DNA of 64,000 nt. Origin: Mesorhabditis belari. Its lineage: Eukaryota; Nematoda; Chromadorea; Rhabditida; Rhabditidae. Shown one piece after another: positions 1 to 15,430 of this stretch; position 1 is the first letter of the stretch; each line of letters begins with the position of its first letter. The DNA lies in assembly GCA_958450365.1 (NCBI GenBank), contig CAUEEP010000872.1, positions 62,001 through 126,000 of the forward strand, given 5' to 3'. The notes beneath the pieces were generated by a model. That model made no database searches. It saw only the letters and a list, made by a program, of their open reading frames with translations, and had not been told where the DNA came from. The position numbers and the translations under genes were made by a program.

Positions 1-601
1 CTTGTTCTCTGAAATTTTGGATTTCAACTCTGATCTTAGCCTAGATTATGATATAAAAAATGTTTTTACGTAGATGCAGTATTTGGGAGGATTTAGTGAA
101 AAATGTAAGGACGGGTTATTTCTTGTCATCCTGTAAAATAACCTCACCTTCTCATCACATATGCACAACAAACGGTGGCACTTCGAGAGATTCCCGCCTC
201 GCAATGCACCAAAATGCTCCGATTTGCACAGATTGCTTCTAAAATTGAAAAAATGGATTTGCAATTTAAATGATAATCGTCTTTCTTGTCAAATCTAAGC
301 TTACAATGACTAGTTATGGATAAGATAGTTTCAGAGTAAAGTCAAGTAGACTTTTCACATCAAGTTTAATGAAAAGTGACAAATTTGACGAGTAGCAATA
401 TCCAATGATTGTTAACAAAACTAAACTTGGGTCTTATCTGAAATCCTTTAACTTTCTAAGCCTTGAACTTCCCTTTTTATTGCTCACTTTTCATTTTTAT
501 TCTTTGCATTTTACACAGTGGATCTTCTGTTGCTCTGAAAATAGCTGAAAAGAGATTTGAAGCTACAATGTTCTGCCGAGATTTTCCGGGTTTGCGCCTG
601 C

Positions 602-1141
602 ATGAGCCAAAGCCAGAAATGTGTATATGGTCATAGTGAGCGCTATCACAATAAAAAGAAAATGGAAATGAGAAAGAAAACGGTGGATGATATTCTGCAT
701 AACGTGAAAGCAATGTATGATCAGCAAAAGGGGAACGAGCTCAGGCTTGGGAACGAGCTTTGAAACAAGCTTGGGAACAAGCTTGGGAACGAGCTTGGGA
801 ACGAGCTTGGAAACCAGCTTGGGAACGAGCTTGGGAACGAGCTTGGAAACAAGCTTGGAAACAAGATCACCAAAGACCTCAGACATTGCAATGAGCAAAA
901 CGGTGCCGATTCGAAAGAGGCACAGTGTTGTGCAGCGTTGAAAAGACTCTGCTCGTATTTCAGTTTCGTTGATGAGTTGGAAAGTATCATTGATACGATG
1001 AAAAGGAACGCTGTGCTGACTTCGGTTGAAGCGAGAGATGAGGCTGAGTCTCGGATTCAAAGAATTTGCATTCTTGCGAACAGACTCTCAAAAGCAAATG
1101 GTCAGCAAAGATGTTTTGCAGAAATGGATATACTAGGTTGA
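602..1141 (+). pseudogene. Broken ORF with LGNE/LGNK tetrapeptide repeats, function unknown
   Basis: I do not recognise this gene. One reading frame runs from an ATG at 602 (MSQSQKCVYGHS...) to a stop at 1141, interrupted once by TGA at 761-763. The N-terminal part is charged (residues KKKMEMRKKTVDDILHNVK, helix-like). The middle is a 12-bp minisatellite (about 730-872) that in this frame reads LGNE/LGNK/LGNQ. The C-terminal part is helical and Cys/Arg containing (DELESIIDTMKRNAV). The TGA sits where the repeat would have GGA, so it looks like a single substitution in a repeat unit. The last codons fall in the end of the mariner relic that starts near 1131, so the original C-terminus is missing. 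It could be a decayed coiled-coil protein or a chance frame kept open by the 12-bp period; no splice evidence supports either. Confidence 0.35.
730..872. repeat. 12-bp minisatellite, unit GGGAACGAGCTT
   Basis: About eleven tandem 12-bp units of the type GGGAACGAGCTT with G/A variants. Because the unit is a multiple of three, three frames on the plus strand and several on the minus strand stay open, giving spurious ORFs such as Leu-Gly-Thr-Ser or Phe-Pro-Ser repeats. A related purine-rich 12-bp array lies at 8277-8662. Confidence 0.85.
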
Positions 1142-1862
1142 TGCAAAAGAAATTACGAATTTTACAAACATTAAGCATTAAATCAAAATTCCTTTAGGTA
1201 ACAATTTATTCGAAATAAAAAGCACCATCGTTCTCTATAAAATCCCTCCAACGTTGCTTCAGATTGCGGATCCCCTTATCGAAGAGCTCTTGATTCTGTG
1301 ATTGAAAGTAGTTGGTGACCCAAATTTCGACCTCTTGTGCATTCTTAAACTAGCAATTCGCAAGGGAATGTTGCATCGATCTGAAGAGGCGAAAATCAGA
1401 TGGTGACAAGTCTGGGCTATATGGCGCATGCGTAAGACATTCCATCCTAATTCCTCTAACTCCACACAAGAAGCTTTCGCTGTGTGAGTTGGCGCGTTGT
1501 CACGAAGAAAATTGACAGTCGAGGGATTTAAATTGTTTTGACGCAAAATTTGGTCAATCTTCTTGAGATGTAAGCAACACGGGAGATGTTTGGCAAGCTC
1601 TTGTGTTGTTTGCATTGGATCGGCTTCAATAAGTTGTTCCAATTTATTATTATCGTCGCTGCCGAGCGATGCCCATGTGATTCCTCTTCAAGAGATTCAA
1701 TACCTTCTCGGAATCGGGCAAACCAGAGCTGGCAGGTTCTTTTGGTCATAACTTGTTCTCCAAAAGCGGAACAGAGATCACGATGTGATTCGGCGGCGTT
1801 TTTGCCCATCTTGAAATCGTAGAGAAAACACGCGTGCACAACATACTTTTGATTCACCATGA
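1131..1862 (-). mobile_element. Internally deleted mariner element
   Basis: The minus strand carries the start of a mariner transposase at 1860 (helix-turn-helix region with YDFKMGKNAAESHRDLC and CQLWFARFREG). After frame changes the C-terminal part follows, with the hallmark DNAPTHTAK near 1480 and the tail VEIWVTNYFQSQ...GIRNLKQRWRDFIEN ending with a stop near 1205. The catalytic middle is shortened, so no active enzyme is encoded. The downstream end reads CTAGGTTGATGCAAAAG at 1133, the same terminal repeat as the MITE at 10432-10941. I could not find the matching opposite terminal repeat beyond 1862. Confidence 0.85.
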
Positions 1863-1869
1863 TCTAAAG

Positions 1870-3050
1870 CAAATATCAATTAAAAAGTGAAAGCTCTGGC
1901 TTAGAAAAGACAGAAAACTTAGACTTAGAAAAAAATAAAGTAAATATCCAAGAGTACAAATATACAAAAGAAAATCAAATAAGATTTCCAGATTGAAAAA
2001 TAGAGCATTTCATACCTATCCGTTCCTAGATAAAACGGATATGGACTAGAATTTGGGTTAAGTTAAAGAGAGTGGATCCTTTTGATATCCCGCCATCTCT
2101 AACACCCCGACAACCCAACTTAACTCCTCCAACGTATTAGAGGGGAGTCCCTGTGAAATGATCGACCTGAACTGCAGACCCGGAAGATATGTCTCTTTAT
2201 TTACAGTAGTATGATAAGACGAATAGATTACAAATGAGTGAAAGGGGAGGGGGGACTCCAAGTGAGAGCCTCGCTTGTCCTCCTAGGCTCTCCTAGGCCC
2301 AAGGACCGCCCCTTCTCGGCGATGAAAGGGATAAGCACAGGGGAGAACACATTTGCATAAGAATAGACAAATCATTCAATAAGAAAAATAGTAACTAAAA
2401 TATCAGTTTGGCTCGGAGCTGACATACCAAACGAAATTTCTTTTGCATCAATTTAGTACAAATTTTCGGAGTTTTCGGGAACGGGTAAACGATTGATCAA
2501 CTTCGTTTTTGGAACTTTCAATTTCAACTTTCAACTTTCAATTTGGAACTTTCAACTTTCAAAAACTCAAAATAATCTTTCCATTTACCAAATTTAACAT
2601 TTGCTCGGTTTAGTTACCCATTTTTCGACATACGATTCAATTTACATGAGCATTGAAGCAAACCTTCCAGAATACTCAACAATTCCTCCAATCGAGTGAG
2701 AATATTTTGCATGGGTACATCATCTAATGCGATGTGGTGATATCTGATGTGCTGAAATTGGACAAAGCAAATACTTTTAGCTTTTTAGGCTCAAACCTCG
2801 TATTGTTTCTTTGTCGAAATTGGATCCGAGCAAACAGTTAGAATTTCAGCAATTTCTGTAAATTGAAAGTGGGAATAAATAACGAGGCAATGGGTTACTT
2901 GATGGTTTTAAAGAAATACTATTTTGCGTGCTCGGTACTCCTTACTCAAGACACGCTATTTCTTGTTTTGAAATATCTGATCTCACTTGATTTTCACTCT
3001 CTTGAACTAAAAGAATGCACTCTTTATTCAAATAGCCAATCGATTCGGAA
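1870..3050. other. Intergenic stretch with a GC-richer island
   Basis: No gene is supported. Between about 2040 and 2345 the base composition becomes noticeably more GC-rich (CCTAGGCTCTCCTAGGCCC, GGGGAGGGGGGACTCC), unlike the AT-rich flanks, which suggests an inserted repeat such as a solo LTR; I could not identify terminal repeats. From 2500 to 2580 there are short CAACTTTCAATTT-type tandem repeats. Confidence 0.4.
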
Positions 3051-3054
3051 TTTT

Positions 3055-3290
3055 GAGCTCCTAGTTAGAGCTCTCTTAGAGTTAGAGCTCTCTTAGAGTT
3101 AGAGCTCTCTTAGAGGTAGAGCTCTCTTCTTAGAGTTAGAGCTCTCTTAGAGTTAGAGCTCTCTTAGAGGTAGAGCTCTCTTCTTAGAGTTAGAGCTCTC
3201 TTAGAGTTAGAGCTCCTAGAATTAGAGCTCTCTTAGAGTTAGAGCTCTTAAAGTTAGAGCTCTTAGAATTAGAGCTCTCTTAGAGCTCTG
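3055..3290. repeat. Minisatellite with palindromic AGAGCTCT cores
   Basis: Tandem units of roughly 17-22 bp, consensus TAGAGCTCTCTTAGAGT, with length variants. Each unit contains the self-complementary octamer AGAGCTCT, so a single strand can fold into many small hairpins. No coding signal. Confidence 0.8.
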
Positions 3291-3419
3291 AGCAATTTTT
3301 ACACGAATCGACAATTGAATTAAAAGAGACAATAAATAGAATACAATTTCGTCCAAACTCGGACACAAACTTTCATACGAAAATGAAAAGGAGGACAAAT
3401 GAACTTAAATCGGCTTCAA

Positions 3420-3475
3420 ACGTTGCCTTATATAGGCTTTAAACGTTGCCTTATATAGGCTTTAAACGCCAGATA
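3420..3475. repeat. Two-unit 24-bp tandem repeat
   Basis: AAACGTTGCCTTATATAGGC and the following four bases occur twice in tandem with a third partial unit. Nothing else is supported between 3300 and 4365 apart from an AGAAA-type simple repeat (GAGAAAAGAGAAAAGAGAAA) at about 3988-4022. Confidence 0.6.
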
Positions 3476-4365
3476 TTCAGCAAGCAAGCTTCAAAACAAC
3501 AATGAAATAGAATGAAGACACTTGGATTTCCTCAATAATTTTCCAATTTTCAGACTACTGGCACTAGAAAACTTTTTTAGTGGCTATGTCACAAGGATTC
3601 TATCTCCAAAAATGGTTTTGCCACAATGGTTCTATCTCCAAAGATTTGCAATTTGGCTTATCATGTGTGTCACAGATTTTTTAAATCGTTTCAAATTTAA
3701 AAGTTTCTAAAATTTAGTTAGAGTTTCTTATTCCAAAAGATTCAAAGAATGCTTGCTTACCGTATTTTTCGAGAACTCGCTTATTTGAGGCAGCATTTCG
3801 ATCGCTTATCCACAAATGGGGCAGAATTTGGTCAATTCCCATCTCAAAGTATTCCATGCAAGACTTGAATAGAAGTTAAATATTGAATTGAATTGAAATT
3901 TCAATCTGGAGAAGGGGAAAATGTTGTCAAAAGTGAACTCTACAAAAGATTCAGAGTGAAAAAAGAAAGTTAGCTTTAAAGTGGGTAAAAGAGAAAAGAG
4001 AAAAGAGAAAAGAGAAAAGAGAACAATGACTCATTGAAAAGAAGGAAATGATTGTGCAATATTCGGTAAAAATGGGATTTCTTTTCAAACTTGGTGATTC
4101 AATATTTCCTTTTAAAATCAATATCTATATCAATTTTCTGCTTTATCTTTTTTATGAGCTTTTTATGAACTTTTTTCTGAGCTTAAGCGCTTAAGATAAT
4201 CCTTATCAAGTTTTGCTTTTGTAAGGAAAACTTTGCAAAGGTTTTTCCAGTCAAAATTTAAGTTTCTTGGTGTTTTCTTGGCGTATTCTTTTCGATAAGT
4301 TGAAAAGTTTATTCTCATTTTCAAATTGAAAGTGAGCCAAAAATAAGAGTAACATAAAATTCGGC

Positions 4366-7817
<3,452 letters not shown>

Positions 7818-8276
7818 TGTAAACTGAAAATAAACTGAAAATGGTGAGTTTATAAATGAGAATTCAAGATTTGAAAGAAAAAGCTTCAAGAAATCCACAG
7901 CTTTGTCTCTTATCTAGAAAGCAATTTCTTTTTATGTTGTGAGCAAGGGAGAGATGAAAAATTCAACGATTGGAAGACAGATTGTCACTAAAAAAATCAC
8001 TAATCGACTAGAAAACAATAATAAAATAGATTTGTACAGGGATTGTAGATGTTTCTGGTTTCAATTTCGAAAATTCGAACATGCCAATAGCAAAATTCGA
8101 ACATGCCAATTTATAAAAACTAGCAAATCTAATGCAATTAATACATTTACAGTAAAGAAGCAGAGATTTTAAATGTTTACTTGGTTGCCTATCAAATCTT
8201 TTTGCTTATCAAACCTCGAATCTCAAAAAGTTTTAAGGACTTTTGCTCTAGAAAAGAAGAGAATAGAGAAAATTGG

Positions 8277-8662
8277 ATGGGAAAGAAGCTGGGAAAGAAG
8301 CTGGGAAAGAAGCCAGGAAAGAAGCCGGGAAAGAAGTTGGGAAAGAAGCTGGGAAAGAAGGTGGGAAAGAAGCTGAGAAAGAAGCTGGGAGAGAAGCTGG
8401 GAAAGAAGCTGGGAAAGAAGGTGGGAAAGAAGGTGGGAAAGAAGCTGGGAGAGAAGCTGGGAAAGAAGCTGGGAAAGAAGCTGGGAAAGAAGCTGGGAAA
8501 GAAGGTGGGAAAGAAGGTGGGAAAGAAGCTGGGAAAGAAGCTGGGAAAGAAGGTGGGAAAGAAGGTGGGAAAGAAGGTGGGAAAGAAGCTGGGAAAGAAG
8601 CTGGGAAAGAAGGTGGGAAAGAAGGTGGGAAAGAAGGTGGGAAAGAAGGTGGGAAAGAAGCA
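8277..8662. repeat. 12-bp minisatellite, unit GGGAAAGAAGCT/GT
   Basis: About 32 tandem 12-bp units GGGAAAGAAG(CT/GT). The plus strand is purine-rich and the minus strand pyrimidine-rich, which favours triplex or slipped structures. All frames without stops in the unit stay open, giving apparent LGKK, AGKE and Phe-Pro-Ser proteins; I treat these as artefacts. The variant positions (CT versus GT) are arranged in blocks, suggesting growth by block duplication. Confidence 0.92.
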
Positions 8663-9134
8663 AAACTTTAAAATGTCTAACAATGAATCTATCTTCACTT
8701 AAATACCCACTTCAATGATTACTAATCAGATAAGAGTCAAAGATTTCAACTTTGCATTTCATTCTAAACACAAATCCAATAAACATCCAGCTAATCTGAC
8801 GTTGAATTGGAGGAGAAGAGGCTTCTTCCAGAAAAGATAAGCCCAGGCATAAACTATTTTGTCATCCGGTGAAAAATCGGGATGCAAAAAAGCAAAAAAA
8901 GAGAAATCACAAAATATAAATGGCAAATTTTTGAGAAATTTTTGGGAATTTGATGATATTTGAGACTTTTTAAGATGACTTTTGAAGCTTATGCTTACAA
9001 AAATTTTGTATATAAGCCGAGCGATTTCATTAGATGTGTAAAAATTTGAAATTATCAGCTAGTTTTTAGTATTTAAAGTGATTTTCTAAGTGTAATCTTT
9101 GTTCCACAGACGATCACAAGGTACAGAGCGATAA

Positions 9135-9225
9135 ATGGAAGAATGGGGATAGGTGGAAGAATGGCGATAGCTGGAGAAATGGGGATAGCTGGAAAAATGG
9201 GGATAGCTGGAGAAATCGGAGTTTT
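9135..9225. repeat. 18-bp minisatellite
   Basis: Five imperfect units of GGGGATAGCTGGAGAAAT. No gene is supported between 7818 and 9770 apart from this and the 12-bp array. AGCTTAAAAACT-type repeats occur at 9425-9487. Confidence 0.75.
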
Positions 9226-9772
9226 GTCATGGAAACAGCTTCCCAGTGCAAAATGGTTCGCTTATATTGACTTGAGTCTACTTTGTGCTCAAATGTCAAA
9301 TGGCAAATTTGCAAACAAATCTTTTCTAATGCACTGAATTCTTCATTTTTCCTAGCATCGAATCTATGAGAAATTGAATTGAATGAATAGAATTGAGTGC
9401 ACTAGAAAGGGTGTGTTTTCAGCTCAAAAAGTAGCTTAAAAACTAGCTTAAAAACTAGCTTAAAAGTAGCTTAAAAAGTAGCTTAAAGTACACCGCAAAG
9501 CACTCAGAAAGCTGCTTTTAAAGATTTGTAGATTTGTAGAAAGATTTATAGAATGAAATGAGTGAAACGAAAGATAAAGAGTGTGTTTCTAGTTTTGAAA
9601 GCTCAAAGTAATCGAACTGGAATCTTTTGCAATTACTAATCTTACTTATTAAAAGACACAAAGTTTGTGTCTGTCCTTTCACTTCATAAAAAATTAGGAT
9701 TTTCGGTTGTTATTTCGAGACAATTTGACCTGTCAAATCAGAATTGAAAAATCTCTGACCGTTTTTGAGTAG

Positions 9773-10029
9773 AGTGTGTTCCTCTAGAGTAATGCGTTTT
9801 TAGAATGCATTTATTTGAGAAAATTACCGTAGTCAAACCGTTATTTTACATTTAATTCGTCCGATTTTGGTATCATTCAATGAGGAATTACAATGCTCAG
9901 TCAATGATACAAAAATCGGGCTGATCGAATGTAAACTAACGGTTTGGCTTAAACCTGTAAACTAACGGCTACGGTACTTTTCTCAATAAGGTGCTTTTTA
10001 GAAGACGTATTACTCGAGAGGAACACACT
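9773..10029. mobile_element. Foldback MITE, nearly full-length palindrome
   Basis: The ends are inverted copies: AGTGTGTTCCTCTAGAGTAA on the left and the complement of AGTGTGTTCCTCTCGAGTAA on the right. The inside is also self-complementary (ACCGTAGTCAAACCGTTA against TAACGGTTTGGCT...CTACGGT, and CCGATTTTGGTATCATT against AATGATACAAAAATCGG). The element can fold into one hairpin of about 120-bp stem. No coding capacity. Confidence 0.85.
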
Positions 10030-10098
10030 TTTGAGAAAAGTTTTTGAGAAAAGTTAGAAGAACCGGATTTGGCGAGATCGCGAGAAAGGTCGCCAAGG

Positions 10099-10378
<280 letters not shown>

Positions 10379-10431
10379 TTAAATAAAGCATAACAAAAAG
10401 ATTCACAACAAACAAAATTTAAACTTACATA

Positions 10432-10941
10432 TTAGGTTGATGCAAAAGTCTTTTTCATTTTTTTCGTACTTCTGTTAAAAAGTAACAAATTCACCAATTA
10501 ATCTATAGTTTGCTCTATAAAAAAAGTGTTTTTTTGTTCAATTTGCATCTTTTTAAATCAATTTCGGTTCACTTTCAAGCAAATCCGAGAGTGAAAAACG
10601 CCTTTTTCGTAAAAATCTATAAAAAACTCTACGGAAAAATTGGCTGAATGAATTTCTCTGAAATATCAAACTTTTTTTTCTCTATCTTTTATCTATTGAC
10701 ACGAAGATAGGTTTTCTTTAGCTAAGGTGTCTAAACCGCATCATCGAGTTAGCCCTTTTTGACTACCCGACTTCATACTCTCAAGAAAATCCAGGCATAA
10801 AATATTTTTAAACCCGTTTTAATGTTATTTTGCAGAAAAATAATTGGTTTTTCTAATGAAATCAACCGTAGTTTAATTGGTGCATTTGTTGGCTTGAAAA
10901 GGCAGACGAAATGGATGAAAAAGACTTTTGCATCAACCTAA
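10432..10941. mobile_element. Mariner-derived MITE
   Basis: Terminal inverted repeats TTAGGTTGATGCAAAAGTCT at the left and its complement AGACTTTTGCATCAACCTAA at the right define a 510-bp element flanked by TA-rich target sequence. It has no transposase. The same terminal sequence closes the decayed mariner at 1133 and occurs alone at 42193-42222. Confidence 0.9.
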
Positions 10942-11485
10942 TAGTTTGCAATTACAGTTGAACTTCGATTACGAACCTAAAAAGTGCCTCAAATTTTTTG
11001 CCCTGGACCGCCATTGATTGCATTTGGCTGGAAAAGTTATGCAGAAATTTTGGACACTTTTTAGAATCTCAAATTCATTGTTTCGAAGGTCGTTATCTCG
11101 AAGATCGACTGTAATTGGAAGAAAGATAAATACTTTATCCAGAGTTTGGGGTGCGACCCGCTTTAACCTTATCACCTTATCATCAACTTTGCTTCAGAAT
11201 AGCCGAGTAGCACAAAAAAGGTTAAAAGGGTTTCCCCAAAAAGCTTACAACATAACAAGAACACGCAGCATCCAACATAAGGTTAATACTCGTGATAAGA
11301 GTACAGAACGGATTGATACTTCGTCGATGGCGACACAAATGTTTGTACGTTCTTTCTACAGTGTTAAACCAGCTATCTAAACAGGATTTAAAATCTGAAG
11401 GGTAGCAGAAAGTAAATTGAATTTATAATTTTACTGTTTATTAGTAAAGAACCAAAAATGCAACGATGCCCATTACAAAAACAGC

Positions 11486-12112
11486 ATGCGCATGAATAGA
11501 AACATCAAAGTCCCTCAAGAACGAAGGCAGAAACATCAAAGTCCGCAAGAACGAAGGCAAAAACATTCAAGTCCCTCAAGAACGAAGGCAGAAACATCAA
11601 AGCCCGCAAGAACGAAGGCAGAAACATCAAAGTCCCTCAAGAACGAAGGCAGAAACATCAAAGTCCGCAAGAACGAAGGCAGAAACATCAAAGTCCCTCA
11701 AGAACGAAGGCAGAAACATCAAAGTCCGCAAGAACGAAGGCAAAAACATTCAAGTCCCTCAAGAACGAAGGCAGAAACATCAAAGCCCGCAAGAACGAAG
11801 GCAGAAACATCAAAGTCCCTCAAGAACGAAGGCAGAAACATCAAAGTCCGCAAGAACGAAGGCAGAAACATCAAAGTCCCTCAAGAACGAAGGCAGAAAC
11901 ATCAAAGTCCGCAAGAACGAAGGCAGAAACATCAAAGTCCCTCAAGAACGAAGGCAGAAACATCAAAGTCCCTCAAGAACGAAGGCAGAAACATCAAAGT
12001 CCGCAAGAACGAAGGCAGAAACATCAAAGTCCCTCAAGAACGAAGGCAGAAACATCAAAGTCCGCAAGAACGAAGGCAGAAACATCAAAGTCCCTCAAGA
12101 ACGAAGGCAAAA
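11486..12112. repeat. 30/31-bp minisatellite with higher-order structure
   Basis: About twenty units of ACGAAGGCAGAAACATCAAA plus GTCC(G/CT)CAAGA. Unit length alternates between 30 (GTCCGCAAGA) and 31 (GTCCCTCAAGA), so the long open frame through it cycles through three peptides and is not a real gene. Rare variants (AAAACATTCAAG, AAAGCCC) recur at constant spacing, showing a higher-order repeat made of several units. Confidence 0.9.
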
Positions 12113-12375
12113 ACCCCCAACCCCAAAAAGGGCCAGAAGCTCTGCCAAAAAAACCCCTCTTCCAATCAAAAAAATAATTTCGGAAAGAGAGAAAAAAAGA
12201 CAAAAAAATGCGACGCGAATAATTGCAAAATAGGAACGCAAAAAGGAAGGAAACGGATGCGAACCCAGGATATGAAATAAAGTGCGCAAGATTTAAGATT
12301 AATACACATGAATTCATATACATAAACACGAAAAACACGAAAACCACCGATAAAAAGCAACACGATATAATGTAT

Positions 12376-13111
12376 TTAACCCATTCGAAACCGCAGAGTT
12401 TTTTCTTTTTTTTCGTCTACGGACTAAGCCCTTTTTTGACATTTTTGACTCCGAAGCAGTTTATTTATGGTTGGAAAGATGTAAGAGAGTCTCCTACACC
12501 ATTTATTTTTGATGAAGAACGATTTGGATTTGACTTCAGTACTTTTCAAGATCCTATCGATTATTGTTCTTATTTTATCGACGACAATATTTTCGTAGGC
12601 GAATCTAATAAACATGGAAAAAGGAAAACAAACTGGCAGGATTTCGATGCAAAATCTTTCAAGCTCTTCCTGGCTTCAAATGGGAATCGTCAAATTACCG
12701 AGGATTCGTGACTACTGGAGTAGCAGGCCTGGATTAGGAGGATTTTCCCACATGTCCCACATTATGTCAAGAGCAAAATTTGAATCTATTCTTCGAAACT
12801 TGCGTTTTTGTGATAATGAACTGGATCCTGCAGGAGATCGGCTTTACAAGATTAGAGCTATTATGGAACATTTCAATGCAAAACCAGAGGCTGCATTGAT
12901 TCCGGGTAAATATGACACGTCTTTTTTGCCCACGTAATTTGTAGATCTGTTACAATTGGAATATAAATGTAATGCTGAAAAACAGCAAAAAAAAACAAAT
13001 TAATTGAATGAAAATAGCTCAATTAGCGCTGCAGCGAATAATCGCTGCAGCGGTCCGTTTCTGAGTTTTTGCTGCAGCGATTATTCGCTGCAGAAGTTTC
13101 GAATGGGTTAA
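12376..13111 (+). mobile_element. Deleted piggyBac-type element with TTAA ends
   Basis: The element is bounded by TTAA at both sides and inverted termini CCCATTCGAAAC...GTTTCGAATGGG. TTAA targets are the signature of piggyBac. Inside, on the plus strand, are N-terminal pieces of a PGBD-type transposase in two frames: NWQDFDAKSFKLFLAS (ending near 12680), then MGIVKLPRIRDYWS, MSRAKFESILRNLRF and MEHFNAKPEAALIPGK, stopping at 12937. A small indel separates the frames, and the catalytic DDE half is gone. Subterminal palindromes CTGCAGCGAATAATCGCTGCAG lie at about 13030-13095. Confidence 0.9.
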
Positions 13112-14618
13112 TATATGGGCAGCACAGATAACGTCAAGAATCCACTAGAGCTTCAAGAAAGGAAAAAAAAAGCATAGTACCATTACAGATCTAGTAAATT
13201 GAATAGTTTGAGCAGAGAAATAGCGGATTTAAACGAGCTTAGAGATGAAAGATTGCGAATTTCATTTGGAAAAGAATTCCAGAAGAAAAGAAAAGGACTC
13301 CAGAACGTAACTGCTCGATTTGTAAAAGAACTTTTACTACTTTTAGACGAAATGGGACGACGTTTCAAAAGAAGTGTGCTCCTTACTTTAAAAAATGGAT
13401 TTTAAGTTCATTTTCTCAGAATATGTTGCAGGGAATATGCTTATCTTTTGCTTATCTTAACACTAGAAAATTTCATAAAACTTTTGTATTTTGAGAAAGC
13501 AGCAAAAAGTTCCAACGGTCGGAAGCGAGAGTCGAAAGGAATATTGGGTAAACGGGAAAATTTGCCTCTCAAATTTTGTTTAGTTATTTAAATTCATACT
13601 TAGTAGTAAATTGATAAACTGTAGTAAATTTATCAACAATTAATATTTAAGTTTGACTGGTCTAAATCAATTGGCATTTAAAGAAGTTTTAATTAAAGTA
13701 AAGTAAAGAAAGGTTTGCAAAGCGAGTATAATAATACTTTATTCAAACGATAAAGTGAAAGAAATCATAGAGAAATGCACAGTGATACTTAATCATACAA
13801 TACATACTGAAATCAATAAGCCAATTACTTACGGCAAAGAGCCACTAGATCTAAAGCATCGATACGTTTCTTGAATATGAAAAGCAACTGAATTTCTATA
13901 AGTATAACGGCAATGTTTTGATTGGTTACGATTCGAGACAAAAAAAGTTAAAAGTTTTCATTCAATATGAAGTCGGGGGTTTAACCGGGTCTTTTATATA
14001 GCAAAAATGTTCTGGATTAGAAAAAAAGGAGAGTTTTTCTTCTTTTCGGCGCTGATCTCTCGCGCTGGTCTCTCGACTTTCTCTAAAAATTCTCTGAAAT
14101 TCCTTTCTCTCAAATTTTGCTGTCCAACTTTGCCTCTGATCTTGAGTAGAGAACGCAATGGAAGAAAAAAGGAAAAACGGCAACGGCAAGATACGGCAAC
14201 AAGAACGGAGAAAAAGGGAGAAAAAAGGAAAAACGGAGATAGAAACGGAAACAAAAATAGAGTTCAATATCAATGTTCAATACAAAGATATGAGTGAAGT
14301 TTGTGCAGGTATAGATTCAGAGAAAAGCAATGTTTAAAAAGCTAAAAATTCCTCTAAAAACGTCAGACTTTGAAGGCACGAAAAAAAGCTGAAAATTGAA
14401 ATCCAGAACTTGAAAACTTGTTTGCTAAAATTGCCAAAAAAAGTCAAAAGTTTAAAGTCAAAAAGAAAATGATAAACTATAAAGAAAAAGTCAACTCTAA
14501 AGCACCAAAATAAAACGAAATTCTCGTAACTTTTCTCGAATAGTCATCGGGACTTTCGAAAATCGGAAAATTAAAGAAAACTCTTGTGAAAATGGAAAAA
14601 TCGAGACGATTTCTTGTG
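13112..14618. other. No gene recognised
   Basis: AT-rich sequence. A short open frame at 13199-13405 (plus) encodes a charged peptide with FGKEFQKKRKGLQNVTARF that I cannot assign; there are no convincing splice partners. A G/A-rich patch (AGAAAAAAGGAAAAACGG) lies at 14160-14250. Confidence 0.5.
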
Positions 14619-15430
14619 TTGAAAGATCTTTTCCCCAGCCATTTTCATTGCTCTTTGCACTGAGCAAGCCAAAATCGATTCCCCTCTTTTGAAATTGTGG
14701 CTCTTTTGATCAATGGCTCTGTAAACACAAAAAAATTTACTTTGAAAAAACGAGGGTGTTTTTGACTACTATAAAAATGTCGAAAAATACTGGAAAAATA
14801 AGCAAAATCATTTATTAGCATAAAATCTACTTTTGACCTTTTGATTAGGAGCGCTCGAATGAAGCGCTCGCACCAATGTTGTCTCAAGTTGTCTCGGCTT
14901 TTCAAAAGCATATTAGTAGTACATTTTCGGTTGCTTGGCGGTTGGAGAACCAATCATTGACAAATTGAATTAGAAATGTTTCAGCGATTTTGTTCCCGCT
15001 TATTTCAAGGTTGCTCCAAACGATCTGATTAGGAGCACTTGTCAGATTGACAAAGGTCTAGTAAGAGAAAAGTACCTTATCACAATTTCAGCTTGGTCTA
15101 AAACATACAGAAAAGACGTTTAAAAGTGAAAATATTTTCTCACCTAGACCCTCTTAAGAGTCTTTCATCTTAAGAATCTTAATCTTAAGATTTCTTGTGT
15201 TGAGAGATGTTGAAAGATCTTTTCCCCAGCCATTTTCATTGTTCTTTGTACTGAACAAGCCAAAATCGATTCCACCTTTTGCAATTGTGGCTCTTTTGGT
15301 CAATAACTCTATAAGCACAAAAAATGTACTTTGGAAAAAACGAGGATTTTTTTGACTACTATAAAAATGTCGAAAAATACTGGAAAAACAAGCAAAATCA
15401 TTTATTTATCATAAATCTACTTTTGACCTT
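14619..15430. repeat. Direct duplication of a 222-bp block
   Basis: Positions 14619-14840 and 15209-15430 are near-identical direct copies, both starting GTTGAAAGATCTTTTCCCCA and ending CTACTTTTGACCTT. Copy differences are scattered substitutions and small indels. The intervening 370 bp contains a TCTTAAGA-rich palindromic patch at 15155-15195. No coding signal in either copy. Confidence 0.85.

Noticed and set aside
2040..2345. Solo LTR
   Set aside because: The composition shift suggests an insert, but I could not find TG...CA ends or a target duplication.
8192..8702. Long open frames of Lys-Gly or Phe-Pro type
   Set aside because: They are produced by a 12-bp tandem repeat without stop codons; several frames on both strands are open at once, and there is no start, splice or composition evidence for a gene.
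11486..12280. 264-residue basic open frame
   Set aside because: It runs through a 30/31-bp minisatellite and changes peptide phase with each 31-bp unit, so it is a repeat artefact.
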